This document shows positions 1 to 11,339 of a stretch of DNA of 64,000 nt, one piece after another. Numbering within the stretch: the stretch's first letter is position 1; the number at the start of each line of letters is the position of its first letter. The notes below the pieces were generated by a model. That model was not told the origin of the DNA, made no database searches, and saw nothing but the letters and a program-made list of their open reading frames with translations. A program made the position numbers and the translations under genes. Source of the stretch: Tricholoma matsutake (lineage: Eukaryota; Basidiomycota; Agaricomycetes; Agaricales; Tricholomataceae); assembly GCA_026075535.2 (NCBI GenBank), contig AP026549.1, positions 7,192,001-7,256,000 of the forward strand. Reading direction: 5' to 3'.

Positions 1-1667
1 GAGTACTTAGCGTACCCATACCTGATCGACGGCCTTGTCATGATATCTATTGGCTGGACTATTTGTCCAAAGCTCTGAGCAGTAATGAAACATTTTGACT
101 GGCACCTGCATCTACAATTGCACCTGTACCCGGTCCCATTCCTAAATCTACACCTGTAGTTGCCCCCACGCCTGCCCCCATCCCCACTCCCCTGGTGGTT
201 CACATTCCAGCGGCCTTGAAACCAACTTTAGTCAAGCCTAATGAACCAATTGTTGACAGTTCCCAGTCTAACAAGGAGGACCCTGAATCTGAACTTAGTT
301 CAGATGACCAGAGCAGCGACGACAATGACAACAGAGAGGCCAGGAGGAAGGAATTCGCTGAAAGCCAAGCATGGTATGCACAAAGTCGACCTGGCCGTGT
401 ACCAGATGGACTTGGCGTGGTCATTGTCAATGGAAAACATGAGTGGGACAATGAATTGTGGATGATGACTAGCCAATGCATCTTCTACTCTGTCAAATCT
501 AATTGCGTGTATGCTGGAAAAACTGCCACCATAGCAACCGATTTCAAGGGTCATATGGATGCACCATATATGACTGATGGTGATCGCCGTCTGTATTCCT
601 ATCTACCATGAGGGTTCCCTATGAATCCCTACAAAGTCTCTCAAGGAGTATGATTCGTCAATGACTGCAAGGAGTCTGCCATTGACTGCGCTGAAGCCTA
701 CCAATTGCTGATTGAGTTTCATCACATCTCTGGTGGTTTTGTACCGAAGCTACGGGATCTGGCCATGCACAAGATCTTGAAGGACAATGTCTTCCTTCAC
801 AAGATCCAAAAGCTGTTTCCAAACAATCGCCAATTATGGGAGGATTTCCCTATACATCGTGACAAGGATGCATTCATGGGTAATCGCTGTAACAAAACCA
901 GGGGTGCTGGATTAACCCCCATACCAGTGGAACAGTTACTAGACATTGATATGATGGCCCAGTACATCATGCACCATGGACGATTGGGTAGCAGTAATGC
1001 CACCCATGGTGTCGCCATGAATGTGGCCCTTCAAGTGAATCGCCGCAGCGTATTTGGGTATTCACTGGGATGCGCACTTGGCCCCCACACCGTAACCGCT
1101 CGATCCAACTTTATGCGAGTCTATGGATGTGTAGTTTCCCTCCCTGGTTACTACCACAAAGCCATTGATACTTGGAACTCATCGAATCCAAACACCCCGT
1201 TCATCAAATGTTCTGGTGAGAGCCTCACCATTCACCCTTATGATGACAAATTGGTACCTGATATCACCATGGACATGGTAACCCAGCATCTTATTTGACA
1301 CAGGATACCTCCGCAATGGATCGACCATGCATATACCTTCAGCCTTCATCATTTGAATCATCATTCACACTTGCGGGCTGGGCCATTCCATGAACTTTAT
1401 TGCAACACTGACCACAAACGGTTACAACAATTGGATATCGGCAGAGAACCTGTGGCTATACCACAATGGGACGGTTGGTGGTGCCCCACTTACCACGACA
1501 TCACTCGCATCCAATATTTGATGAGCCGTGAAGATGATGGGACTGGTAAGTCCTGCTTCCTAGACTTTGAGTGGCTCCTCACTGGTGCATCAGCCACTCC
1601 TCGCAAGCTCACTGGAAAAACACTGCGGCCCTCCACCACTATCTCCAACATGGGCTCCATCGCATAA
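1..1667 (+). pseudogene. Unrecognised repeat-type ORF, 5' end outside window
   Basis: One reading frame runs from the window edge to a TAA at 1665-1667 and is broken only by TGA codons (near 90, at 609-611, near 651 and at 1296-1298). It encodes a Pro/Thr-rich stretch (about 120-200), an acidic Ser/Asp-rich stretch (270-330), then a globular part with the segments FHHISGGFVPKLRDLAMHK and VNRRSVFGYSLGCALG. I do not recognise the family. The frame lies just upstream of a purine run and a possible LTR at 1843, so I infer it is the gag-like or accessory ORF of a non-autonomous LTR element on the plus strand. The all-TGA breakage matches the other elements in the window. No host function should be assigned. 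Confidence 0.5.
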
Positions 1668-1842
1668 TTTGCTGCCCCAATTGGCACGTAATGTGTTGAG
1701 TAACTGTACTCAACAATCTTCAATGGTACGCAGGGCTGGGGTGACAATGACAATGGCATTTTTCATTCTTCTTATGTTCCTCTTTCAAAAATCATTCTCT
1801 ATTTTGCTTTAGATTCCCTGGAGGCAATCTCAAATGGGGGTG

Positions 1843-1984
1843 TGTAACGGGCACCCCATTACATATTACATAACCCAGGGACTCTACTATTAACATGTTG
1901 ATACTTGTTTAGATCATTACTTCTTTACTTACAACGTACACAACATAGCTTCCAAATATACTGGATTCTGCTCTGTTGGTTACA
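1843..1984 (+). repeat. Possible short LTR after a polypurine tract
   Basis: A purine-rich run (AAATGGGGGTG) ends at 1842 and is followed by TGTAACGGGCACC. The stretch closes at 1984 with GGTTACA, giving TG...CA ends with a short inverted match. It is only 142 bp and no second copy is in the window, so the call rests on layout alone. Confidence 0.3.
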
Positions 1985-2603
1985 ACGTAAGTCCTGAGTA
2001 CTCTAAAACTAGTAGCTAACTGTTTCAATTCCAGAATTAAAAGAGTTGATGGTGCATAAATCAAGACCATGCTTCCACAGTGTCATTGATTGGAGGCTGA
2101 GGCATCCAGTCAGGATCTTGTAGGAATTGTATTCCCTTGGCCGACTGGCAGTCAGGGGGCAGCCACCTGGGTAGCCTCCAGGTGGCGATCACGTGACTCA
2201 TCAGTGGTGTCCGTTCTGCCAGACTAGTCAAACTAGCCAAGTGAATGTATCTCTGGGCCCATCAAAGGTCCAGCTCATTTCCCTCTCATTGGGTGGCCAT
2301 GGCCCAACTGTCAAATTCTACTGTACTTTGTGGAATTTCTGGTTTGGATGGTGGGGTTTCCCTCAGAGTGGGTACCCAGTTGGCTGAGCAAGTGGGATGG
2401 TTGGAGAATGTTTTAATTTGATTTTTGGGAGATGGGGGCAGAAGTGGCAGATAATGAACATCCTTAGCATCCACCTCCATTGCGTCAACACAGGAGCAAG
2501 TGGATTGGGGTGGACCTTCAGGATTCACAGCAGGCCTTGATGCAGCACCTGCATAACTGGATCTGTGGGCCAGAAGCCCAGGGATGGGGGATGGTTCACA
2601 TGC
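1985..2603. other. Intergenic, no gene recognised
   Basis: No similarity to a known protein is visible. A minus-strand open stretch at 2286-2528 (Pro/Ser-rich, about 80 codons) may be the degraded C-terminal part of the coiled-coil gene that lies just upstream of it on the minus strand, but nothing specific supports this. Confidence 0.4.
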
Positions 2604-3155
2604 TCAATGTCTTTTGGGGGGTCTGTCCTCTTGCCATCGGTCCACTTGATCCTCAAGGCTGTGCATCTTTGCCTTGAGTTCTGCTATCTCATCCTCATAA
2701 CTGTCATATGCCCACTCAGCAGCACATCTGGCTTCAACGGTGAGATCCCAGTCATGCTGATTCCGGGCTTCCATGTACTCTCTGTCCTGGTCAAACTTGT
2801 GCTGATACACATGGATTGCATAAGACTTACATGTCCCACAGCCTCCCCAGTGAACTATGATGCCTAGATGGCTGTTGTACCTCCATTTGTTGATAGGGGG
2901 AGCCGTACGCATCCTCCTATCTGGGTTGCGCCTCCTGTCATCCCTAGCAGGCTCCATGGAACCTCCTGATGACCATGAGCATCCCCAAACTTCCTCTCTT
3001 CTCAAGCCTTGTGGTTTGAGTTCCATCCTTTGTCCTCTTTCTCTTCTTCCTTCTCTCCGGTCTCTCCACCTTTTAGGCACATCAGCCTCATGAAAACGTG
3101 GTGCAGGAGGCAGTGAGTTGTCCATGGGATCATCTTCCAAATAACCACCCATCAC
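2604..3155 (-). pseudogene. Arg-rich and coiled-coil hypothetical protein fragment
   Basis: This 183-codon stretch has an Arg/Glu-rich first third (RRDRREGRRERG-like), a Trp/Cys-containing centre and a C-terminal heptad-like helix (EDEIAELKAKMHSLEDQVDRWQED) typical of a coiled coil. It follows the chromodomain fragment at 3449-3733 on the same strand. The gap between them reads in frame with TGA stops only, so the two are probably parts of one gene. I recognise the arrangement only as a repeated basidiomycete type, probably TE-related. No catalytic motif is visible. Confidence 0.45.
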
Positions 3156-3448
3156 AGTAGGGTGTACTGGGAAGAAAAGAAAAGAAAAAAAGTTTTAACT
3201 CCACCTGTCAACTGTACAGTACCAAGTTCCTACAATCCATCCCAATGTGATTATTGCCAAGTCACATCATCAGCCTGGCCTGTCGCCTTCTCAACCGACT
3301 CAGTCAAGAAGTCCCCATGCCATTTGCATGCTGGTGCATGCCTGGGCACTTCCTTCCCCACCTTGGCACCCACAACAGCCAAGCAGGAGTCCAAGCCACA
3401 TCATCAGCCCAGCACCACCACCTTCTCAACTCACTTAGTTGAGAAGTC

Positions 3449-3733
3449 TCAACACCCCTTGCGTGCCAGGGCACACTTGGGCAAATCCATCCAATCCTTG
3501 GCACCCACAAGGGCCAAGTAGGAATCCAGAGCTGCTAACTCATTGCACACAGCCAGTGGCTCCCAGGTGGATTTGCCCATACTCCACCTGACTTCCAATT
3601 CCAAGGCACATCCCTTCCATCGGTGGGATGTGATCTCCTCTACGAACCACTCAGCATCATCTGGAGCACCGAAGTCATAAGGATCAACATGATGTCTGTT
3701 GGGAAACAAATCATCATTGGAGCCTTGCACCAC
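3449..3733 (-). pseudogene. Chromodomain-like fragment
   Basis: The segment from about residue 24 to 75 reads DAEWFVEEI, then HRWKG, then LEVRWSMGKSTWEPL, then a helix ending in ALVGAKDWMDLPK. The aromatic cage pattern (W/F, W, W) and the TWEP motif are those of a chromodomain, a methyl-lysine-binding fold used by chromodomain retroelements and heterochromatin proteins. Downstream the same frame continues with TGA stops toward the coiled-coil piece at 2604-3155. It is likely part of a degraded TE-linked gene, and the start codon is not clear. Confidence 0.6.
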
Positions 3734-4062
3734 TCCAGGTGATCACATGACTTTGTTGATAGAACAGTAGGTAGCATAGTTCATCATTGCTATACCATCC
3801 CACTTGCAATTCTGGGAAGGAGACCTCCAGCATCTCCATCTTGGTGATGAGAGTGTCTTTCGCACTTTAACATGCTATCTACTGCTTCTTTGGCTTTTCA
3901 CAGGCTTTTTCTCAGATATATTGTCTATTCTTGAGCTTTTTTGGCTACTTCTGAGCTTCTTTGATACCTATGTCACTGTAAAGCTGCACTGTCTACCGTA
4001 AAACTATCTGTCATCTGCCATAAAACCATTTAACTGCTCCACCCCATGCCGGGCCCTGGAAC

Positions 4063-5764
4063 ATGAACAAGTCTTTGAAAAAGAAGACTACAACTATACC
4101 TGACTCAGAGTTGAACACTCTGCCTACACAGCCAATGTTCAACTTCTGCAGCTTTCTTGAGGTAGCAGAAGACAAGAGCATTGCTCAATTCTGCACCTGG
4201 GCCTCCATGACTAGTGATGGCATGAACCTCAGATTACTCTGGCAATGTGCAATGGATGAAGGGGAGAAGTTGGGAATAAGGAAAGGGAAGAGGTTGGGAA
4301 TAAAGGAAGGGATAGAACAAGGGATGAACCTGGGCCATGAGGAAGGATATCTGGTCACAAAGGAAGGATTTGACAGGATTATACAGGCAGTAAAAGCTAA
4401 GGGATCCCCAAAAAAGACCACCACCCACGAAGCGGCAACACAGACAAACGATGACCTACAACGGCAGTCGACAGCTATGCAAATGACACCCAACTCCACT
4501 GCCAATGCTGTCATGCAAATGACACACCACAACAAGACCACCACCAATCTGTCACTGCCACTGTCAATGCCTGCACAGCCACCATCAACAAATGCCAACA
4601 TCATTGACAACCACCACAACCACCTCCTCTCCTTCAAAACAGCCCCCAGCCCCCTGAAAATGTTGGTGCTGGCTACCAGGTCAATCCACCCCACTCCTGC
4701 AAACTCCACAGCCCCTCGTCTTGAGCCCTAAGCCACACCATCCCACCGCTATGTCACCATTGACAATGCCATCAACAATGGCCACCATTACAGCTTCCCC
4801 TGCCTCAACTCAGCTGCAAACACCTCAAAAATGATGGCACACACTGCTGAGTCTACCTACAGCCTCCCTGCAGACTCTACAGCCCCTCGTCTCTCGTCCA
4901 GAACTGCCTACTACCACTACCATGGCACAGCCAACAATGGCAATGAAAACTACTGCAACCACCTCTGGAATGACCACTAGGGCGTCAGCTACCTCTCAGA
5001 CAATGGCTACCACCCCTAAGCTGAATTACCAGGCCCCAAACAATGTACAAGGATGCTCTACAGCCCCCCAGACTGAGTCACATGACAACAAGCAGGTGTG
5101 CTTGTTGAGTTGCAGCATCTGCTTGATAGACAAACCTTGCAGGCCCCACCATCCCAAACAACAATCCAGGAGCCGTCCTACACCACCCAGCTCCCCCACA
5201 GACCCCTGTTGCACACCATGAGCCCACCACGACATCCCATGTGCCAACCAGCTCTGCCACATCACAGATGATGCCCCTGGCACCACAGTCCCCAGAAAGA
5301 CAAACTGCAACCCCCAGATCACCTGTTAGACACCCTGAGCCCACTCTGTTGACCACCATGTCACAGATGATGATGACAAGGTCCCCCTGCTGTCCCACAT
5401 CGCCAACCTCATCCATGGAAGCTCCTTGTCCACCCCCACTCCCCATTCACTGCCCAGCCACCCTGGCTCACCCCAGTTCAACCCTAAACAAGCTGTTTCA
5501 CTGCCACCCACATTCTACACCCCAGCCATGTCATTAACAATGCTGCCAACAACTGCTGACAGCCCCCACTCACTGTCTACACCCTCATTTTCACCTGTAC
5601 ACCCCTGCTCACCTCTGGTTGACCCTAAACAAGCTGTTTTACCACCTCCCACATGTTTTGACTGGGCAGACAACACTGCATCATTACCTACTGCCTCCAG
5701 CACCCTACCACAAGACATCCTGGGTCTGAAGACAGGCTGTCTGCAGCTGTTTGGGACCCTATGA
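4063..5764 (+). pseudogene. E/G/K-rich helical plus P/T-rich repeat-type protein remnant
   Basis: The first 222 codons (4063-4731) begin with an ATG and contain FNFCSFLEVAEDKS, a predicted globular N-terminus, then a charged repeat with Gly-Lys/Glu periodicity (LGIRKGKRLGIKEGIEQG), then a Thr/Asn/Pro-rich tail that stops at TAA 4729-4731. The region to 5764 stays Pro/Thr/Ser-rich in shifting frames and ends with FDWADNTASLP, which I take as a late part of the same protein after frameshifts. The layout is one I know from multi-copy basidiomycete hypothetical proteins. The function is unknown, and the frames after 4731 are uncertain. Confidence 0.45.
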
Positions 5765-5868
5765 TGATGGATGAGACAATGATGAGCCCCCCCACAAGTT
5801 TTTTCATCTCAAAAATCTTTTCACTCACCTTTGCCATCTTGCATTTCACCTCAACCATTCATCACTCG

Positions 5869-6281
5869 CTGAGAAACACAACAACTTTAAATTTGAACAC
5901 ATACCAAAAAGTAGTATGGAAGTACACGAGAGGACATTGGGCTCACCTTTTGCAAGATATGGTGGCTTTCAGCCACACCTCAGTCTCGGGCCCCTCTGCC
6001 CTTGCCTTCCCTTTTGCCTTCTTCTTGGGGGAGGTGCTCCCCTCAGCCTCGTCAACTTCTGTGGCTTTCCGCTTCTTTTCCACCCTCTTGGCAGCAGCCG
6101 CCTTCTTGCATTCCTTGTCCATGGCTTTTTTCTCTGCCTCTACTCTGGCCACCTCCCTTGCAGCCTCCTTGGCAACCCTGTGCTCCTCGGCTTCCCTTGC
6201 TTCCTCCTCAAGCTGGAGCTCCTCCATCAACTTTTCTTGTTGGGCTCTGAGGGCCGCAATCTTGTCAGAGTGCGAGGACAT
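5869..6281 (-). pseudogene. Antisense accessory gene of element E', exon 1 and intron
   Basis: Exon 1 (6281 down to 5947) is intact: ATG, then a Glu/Ala/Lys-rich coiled coil of about 75 residues, a basic patch with SPKKKAKGKARA (possible nuclear signal), and an end at ISCKR. A GTGAGC donor follows at 5946 and a TTTCTCAG acceptor ends at 5869 (78 nt). The copy in element E (51111-52119) shares DEAEGS-SPKKK and has its donor at the same place, after LPCKR. Exon 2 is not recognisable here. The gene runs opposite to the plus-strand element whose 3' LTR starts at 6423, and its ATG lies 141 bp from that LTR. Confidence 0.65.
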
Positions 6282-6422
6282 GACAGTTTTGCTGGTAGAA
6301 GAGGTGAAGTGGTGGTAGTGGTGGTGGTTGAAAGAAGACTTGGGAACCCATCAAAATCAACATACCCAATGTGGATTCAAACATTCACGTGCCTCATAGG
6401 CTCGGCACTAAGGGGGAAATAC

Positions 6423-6982
6423 TGTCAAGACCGATTCCTCCAACCGGATTTCTGATCGTTTCTGCTGCTTTTCTGGCTACCTTGCAGCACTGCCCACCTC
6501 CTATCAGCAGCACTGCCTAGAGGTGAAATTCCCTCATTTCCAATTAGATGAAACAGTTTCAGGATTTGCCTTGGAAGCCAGTTTGCAATTATCACTGCCT
6601 TGGAAACCCCTATTGTTTCTGGCCTTTAGTATTTAAGCTAGCTACTTTCGTCTTGTATTGCCAGTTTGGAAATCAACAAAGTCACCCAATTAATCCAACT
6701 CTATCTCTGCTCCCATTTATCTCTCTTAAGTCTTCCTCAAAACTCTACTCGTCCTCTCCAGAAATCCTCTGGACCTCCAATCCCCTCCTCTTGCCCTTAT
6801 CTGAAATTAGGACACTTGACGAGGAGAAGGGCGCAGCTGCTTACAAGCTGAAGCCAAGTCCTACCTGTTCCAACAACCCTTGCCTTGGAAGTCCACTGGG
6901 ATTCTGCTCCTGCTTGTCAACTTCAATCATCTGGGTCCGACTGGAAATCCAACATTTTCCCTTTCTGATTCAGAACTTAACA
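6423..6982 (+). repeat. 3' LTR of E'-type Ty3 element
   Basis: The purine tract CTAAGGGGGAAATAC ends at 6422 and TGTCAAGACC begins the LTR. It closes with GAACTTAACA at 6982. The stretch around 6803-6866 matches the reverse complement of the element E LTR (near 50380-50450), including GAAGGGCGCAGCT and GCTGAAGCCAAGTCC. So this is a diverged LTR of the same family in the opposite orientation. Internal pol sequence for this copy is absent upstream of about 5760. Confidence 0.7.
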
Positions 6983-7627
6983 CCCAAGAGACGTCGTTGA
7001 CATCTCTTGGGCCATTTTTTTGTCCCTTTCCTTGTGAGCTGCCACCACTGTTTTTGTTGTGTCATTGTCCCCATCCCCACCCTCATCTGCATTGTCCACC
7101 TCCTTCCTGTTGATGCTGTGCCCTTGTTGTCTTGTGTTGTCATTGTTGTTGTCATTGTCGTCCCATGGTCCCTGTTGTCATCGTGGGTATGCCATCTTGG
7201 CACCGTCTCATGGTAAGTAACATAGATAGAACCTAAAAATGAAATGAAAATGTTAGTTGGCTGAAAAGAAAAAAAAAGAACAGAAAGAAACATTACCAAA
7301 GGCCCAACACAACACAGGCATCGTTTGGGCCTGATATAGTTGATTTGCGGTGGTTGGTGGCTTTAGTTGATGTGGGAGTGGGTGTGGGAGTGGTGGTGGT
7401 GGCTGTTGATGGAGTGGTAGTGGTGGTGAGGGGAGAGGGAGAAGGAGGGAGGAGGCATTGTCAATGGTGGTGGTGAGGTTGTGCTACCAGCTTAGCCAGC
7501 TTCTGAGCCAGAATTGTGACTTAGCTGAGCTGCAGTTTTTCCTGGGCAGTGGCTCATCTCAACTTCGGCTAAAATCAGCTCAGCTATCAGCTTAAGCCTG
7601 CTCTGAGCCAAAGCTGTGGCAACACTA
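6983..7627. repeat. TG/TC-rich low-complexity stretch and possible hAT-like end
   Basis: A perfect 9-bp stem (CCCAAGAGA with TCTCTTGGG) sits at about 6983-7011. From 7010 to 7460 the plus strand is dominated by GTCATTGT-like and GTGGTGG-like repeats. It includes CATAGATAGAACCTA, which also occurs at about 59868 inside element H. At 7460-7627 AGCTGAGCT-type palindromes are frequent and the stretch ends in AACACTA, which on the other strand is TAGTGTTGCC, a hAT-like terminus. The matching left end was not found. Confidence 0.35.
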
Positions 7628-8519
7628 TGAATCCCTTTATATACCTTACGTCAAAATCAAAATGTGAAAGGTATTCCATCCAGTGGGACTGTCATGCAGA
7701 CAGGCAGCATTGAGTTTGAAAGAACTCCAATGCCTTCTGGTTGGTCACCACATGCAAACACCGACCTATCAGTTTGTCTTCCCATTTGAGTAAGGCTTCC
7801 AGAATAGCAATGGTTTTGTGCTCAAAGGTTTGATAATTCCTTTGAGCATCCAAGAATTTCTTGTTCAGAAACCCAGTGGGCTGACAGGTCTGCCATTCAG
7901 GTCCCTGCCCATACATCGTGCCCATGCCAAATACCAATGCATCACATGTCACCCATATGGGTTCAGTTGACCCGGGATCTATGGGCTTCAAGACAGGAGT
8001 GGAGCAACAAATATCCTTGATAGACTGGAAACAGGTATCATGAATTGGGCACCACTGAAAAGACTGTCCATTCTTCATCATGGCAGAGAGTGGACTGGTG
8101 TATGCCGAGATATCTGGAAGGAAATGGACTAGGTACTGGACCAAGCCTAAGAACCACTGCACCTCATGGTAGTTGTGCAGGGTCTTTCACTTGCATATCC
8201 TCGACATTTTGTCGCTATCCACATGCAATCCCTTGTTGTCTATCATATGACCAAGACACTCAAGCTTCTTGGCATATAACTCACATTTGTCAGTGGAGAG
8301 GTCGAGCTCATGTTCTCGTAGTTTATCAAACACGAGCTGGAGATGCTTCTGGTGTTTCTCGACCATGTCACTGAACATGAAGATGTTGTCAAGGTACGCA
8401 TGCATAAACAGGCCTATGTATTTGTGGAAGATGGAGTTCATCAACCACTGGAAAGTGGTGGGGGCATTGCAATCCCCTTGTTGCATTACCAAGCTTTCAA
8501 ATGTTCCCAGTACAGTCGC
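7628..8519 (-). pseudogene. Element F pol: RT palm/thumb and RNase H
   Basis: In frame, with a TGA stop near 8184, this reads the second half of a Ty3 reverse transcriptase and the start of RNase H. Motifs are VMQQGDCNAPTTFQ, then AYLDNIFMFS, then LGLVQYLVHFLPDIS, then the RNase H core (VTCDALVFGMG, FEHKTIAILEALLKW). The catalytic YxDD is YLDN: the second Asp codon is AAC where GAC would be expected, a CpG-to-CpA change. The frame ends after YIKG at about 7630, where unrelated repeat sequence begins. It continues the RT half at 9819-10144 across an inserted LTR. Confidence 0.85.
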
Positions 8520-9818
8520 TGATGATGCTCAACCCAGAAACCCAAACAAAACCTACTAAATGGCTTTGGATGGTATAACACAAGTCAGAGGAAGGATGTG
8601 AGGCCCTCTAGATGTCACCTGTCAGACTGACCGTCAAATAGTGATAAAAGGACTGCCTGTCAAAGCAATTCAAAGCTAAAAGAATGTGTTTTGTGGAATT
8701 TTGGAGAGTTTTGTGACTAGATCAATGAATTCAGAGTGTGCAAATATGTTTGGATGCAAGATCAGGGGACTAGACGAGTAGTAGAAGCAAAGCAAAGGTG
8801 AATTGAGGGGAACGAGAGTGAAAATAGCATAATGCAAGGATTTTTGAGGATTTTTGAAGATTTTTGAAGAAGTTTAGCATAAAACACCAGACTTCGGACT
8901 GAATAAGACTAAACTGAACTCTCAAATCACTGCGATCTGGGAGGAAGATGACGACTTTCTTGTTTTTCTTTGTATCTAGTACATCTTTTTATATAAAATA
9001 AAGAAACTACCTAAAAAGACTAGAGAACATGAGGCAAACATGTGGAAAACTTGAGGCAAAAGACAATAGAAGTATATCAGAACAATAAAGCGAGACTAGA
9101 AAGGGTGAATATAACACATGATGAAGAAATAATAAAAAAGAATAGCTAAAAGCGGACTGTCCTTATTATAAATTGCATAAAACATTGGAAACTGCTTCGG
9201 GTGGATTGTATGCATGCACATGCAGTCAAAATGTGTTCAATATACTCGAGATAGTGTCCCATGTGTCCAGCATGCATCCAAAGATTGTTCAAATTGGAAA
9301 TACTGTGTCAGAAGATGTTTTTCGAGGTTCAAGGTTTTTCGAAGATTTTCGAAGATTTTCGGACTTCGTTCGTGGCTCAAAATCAGTGCGATATTGTTTG
9401 ACAATGGTAGGGGATACGTCTGGCATGTGTGCAATGACCATTCAGATAGCAATATAGTGTACAATGTTGATTTTTGATGTTCGATGATTTTTGAAGTTGG
9501 TCAAGGAAATATCGGACTTGTTCAAAGGCCAATATCACTGCGATATTGCTCGAAACTGGTTCGGAACTCATCGACGATGTTCCAAGTGTATATTCTGAGC
9601 TGTACAAAGGTCGAGGGAATTGTATTATGGTGGCTGAAGGCATGTGAGGAATTTCAAAGCATTTTTGTGACTTTGCAGAGGTTCATAGAGGTTTGTAGAA
9701 CTTTGGAGGGGTTCATATGGGTTCATAGAGCTTTGTAGAGGTCTGTAGAGACTCACAGAGCTTTGACAAATGATCATAGATGTGTTTTCCGAGCTTGAAT
9801 GACAAGGTGGACCTATCA
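8520..9818. repeat. Solo LTR (A-like) inserted in RT of element F
   Basis: The block begins TGATGATGCTCAACCC and ends GGACCTATCA, like the LTRs of element A (TGATGATACTCAACCC ... CCTATCA). It splits the RT reading frame. Joining the flanks with one copy of the 4-bp duplication (TCGC at 8516-8519, TTGC at 9819-9822) restores a continuous RT frame across TAFATVLGTFES. The mismatch in the duplication is a CpG transition. Length is 1299 bp. It contains runs of GATTTTTGA/GATTTTCGA. Confidence 0.8.
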
Positions 9819-10144
9819 TTGCAAATGCAGTTTTCCAGACATCATCTGGTACCACTGGGATCTGTTCATATGCATTGGATAGGTCTATTTTCAAATGATA
9901 CTTCACTCGAGCAACATCCAGCCTGATCAGGTCTTGATCAGGAAAAGGAGTCAGGTTTTTGATGGTGTTGTTGTTCCACTTTTTGGCATTGACCACTGTA
10001 TGGATGGCCCCATTCTTCTTGGGTACCACCAGCATGGGAGTGGCCTGTTCTGTTCAGGCAGGTCTCCACCACCCTGCTCTACAATACCTCTCTATCTTGT
10101 CAGCAAGAGTGTTGCATTGAGTCAGGGCACTTAGGTAAGTGATA
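9819..10144 (-). pseudogene. Element F pol: RT fingers region
   Basis: Minus-strand translation gives PMLVVPKKNGAIHTVVNAKKWNNNTI, then IDLSNAYEQIPVVPDDVWKTAFA, the N-terminal half of a Ty3-type RT including the first catalytic Asp (DLSNAY). A TGA interrupts it just upstream of TEQATP. The ORF then runs into the inserted LTR, where the apparent extra residues come from LTR sequence and are not RT. Confidence 0.85.
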
Positions 10145-11324
10145 TTAATTTTTGTGATCATCCACCAGAGGTATCTGGTGGTTGATTTCTCTCATGGGAG
10201 GGGGCCATTTGGGAACTCCTTGCAGGATATCCTTGCAAGCTTCTAGCCATTCCTCCCATAGCTGAGGGATGTCCTTCTTCCCCAAGGGCCCTAGAGCCTT
10301 TGTCTTATCAGCCAGCTCATCATATATTGTGAAGAGCACTTCAATCAGGTTGCTAAGTTGTTGCTCTGAGAGTACCTTGGGCACCGTGGGGCAGCCTGGA
10401 TTACCCCAATTAGGACCCTCAGGATACCTAACCCAAGTAAACTCTTCAATGTATTCATCCCAATCATCTGAGGCCTCATTATTGCTACCTGTGTCCTTAT
10501 CTGGGTCCTTCTCTAAAGGTCCCAGTCTTTCTCATTGGGGCCCAACAGTATTGGGTCAGTTGTGCTCAGACCATACCCCTTCTGGGGACAGTCTATGTCT
10601 TCCTCTTCTACCATCATCATTGATGTCTGGCCCCTGGAGGGAGGCTGAACAGAAGTTGAGCTGACTCCCAGTTTATCCAGGTCCTTCAGCACATCGACAG
10701 TGGCATGATGGCCACCATTGAGTCACTCATTCTGAACAGGTTGAGTTCTCATGGCATACCTACAAACCTGTTGGAAGGTACTCTCACTCTCGACAATGGT
10801 CTGGATAACATGACCTTGAAGCCAGACCTTGCCTTGTTCAAAGTCCAGCATGATGCCATGCTTTCATATGAACACCGTTCCTATGATGGTGTCATATCAG
10901 TCAATATTTATTGCATTGAAGTAATGGTATCCTGAGAGGTTTCCCAACTCAAACTCTGCAAAAAGGCTGAAGTTAACCTTTGACCTGCTTCCTACTGTCC
11001 CCAGCTGAAGGGACATGGGTTCTCTGATCTGTCTTCAGAATCAGATATGGATTGCAATGAAGGACACCCATCAGAGTCCAGGTCTGGCTCGTCCATGTCG
11101 GTTGCTTCCCTGAAGGCACCGAAGAACTCTGGGTTGTCTTTGTCATTGAGCCTATGCTCTCCTTCCAAGTTCAGGGGGTAGGGTTCCCCCTCTGAGCTGT
11201 ACTGGGATCCCATGATGTGGTCTTTGGCTCCTTCTGAGTCACTGTGAATGGCTGCCAGTTGCTCTTCTTTGGGCAGGGAAATAAGGTCCTGGGACTCTCC
11301 TGGCTCTTCACAGGCAGCATACAT
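10145..11324 (-). pseudogene. Element F: protease and linker region
   Basis: This part lies between the gag zinc knuckle and RT in the minus-strand element. Pieces seen are an acidic linker (11324-10992), a degraded aspartic-protease-like region around 10960-10700 (segments resembling LGNLSGYHYFNAIN and a KHGIMLDFEQG strand), and a helical linker at 10384-10145 (IPQLWEEWLEACKDILQG). The catalytic DTG/DSG is not visible. Stops are mostly TGA. The assignment rests mainly on position within the element. Confidence 0.55.
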
Positions 11325-11339
11325 TCACACCCCCTGGCC

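Noticed and set aside
5241..5764. Overlapping Pro/Ser/Thr-rich plus-strand ORFs as separate genes.
   Set aside because: Low complexity opens several frames at once. They are better read as the frameshifted tail of the gene starting at 4063.
9625..9818. C-terminal residues of the RT fragment ORF past TAFAM.
   Set aside because: They are encoded by the inserted LTR and not RT; the frame resumes at 8519.
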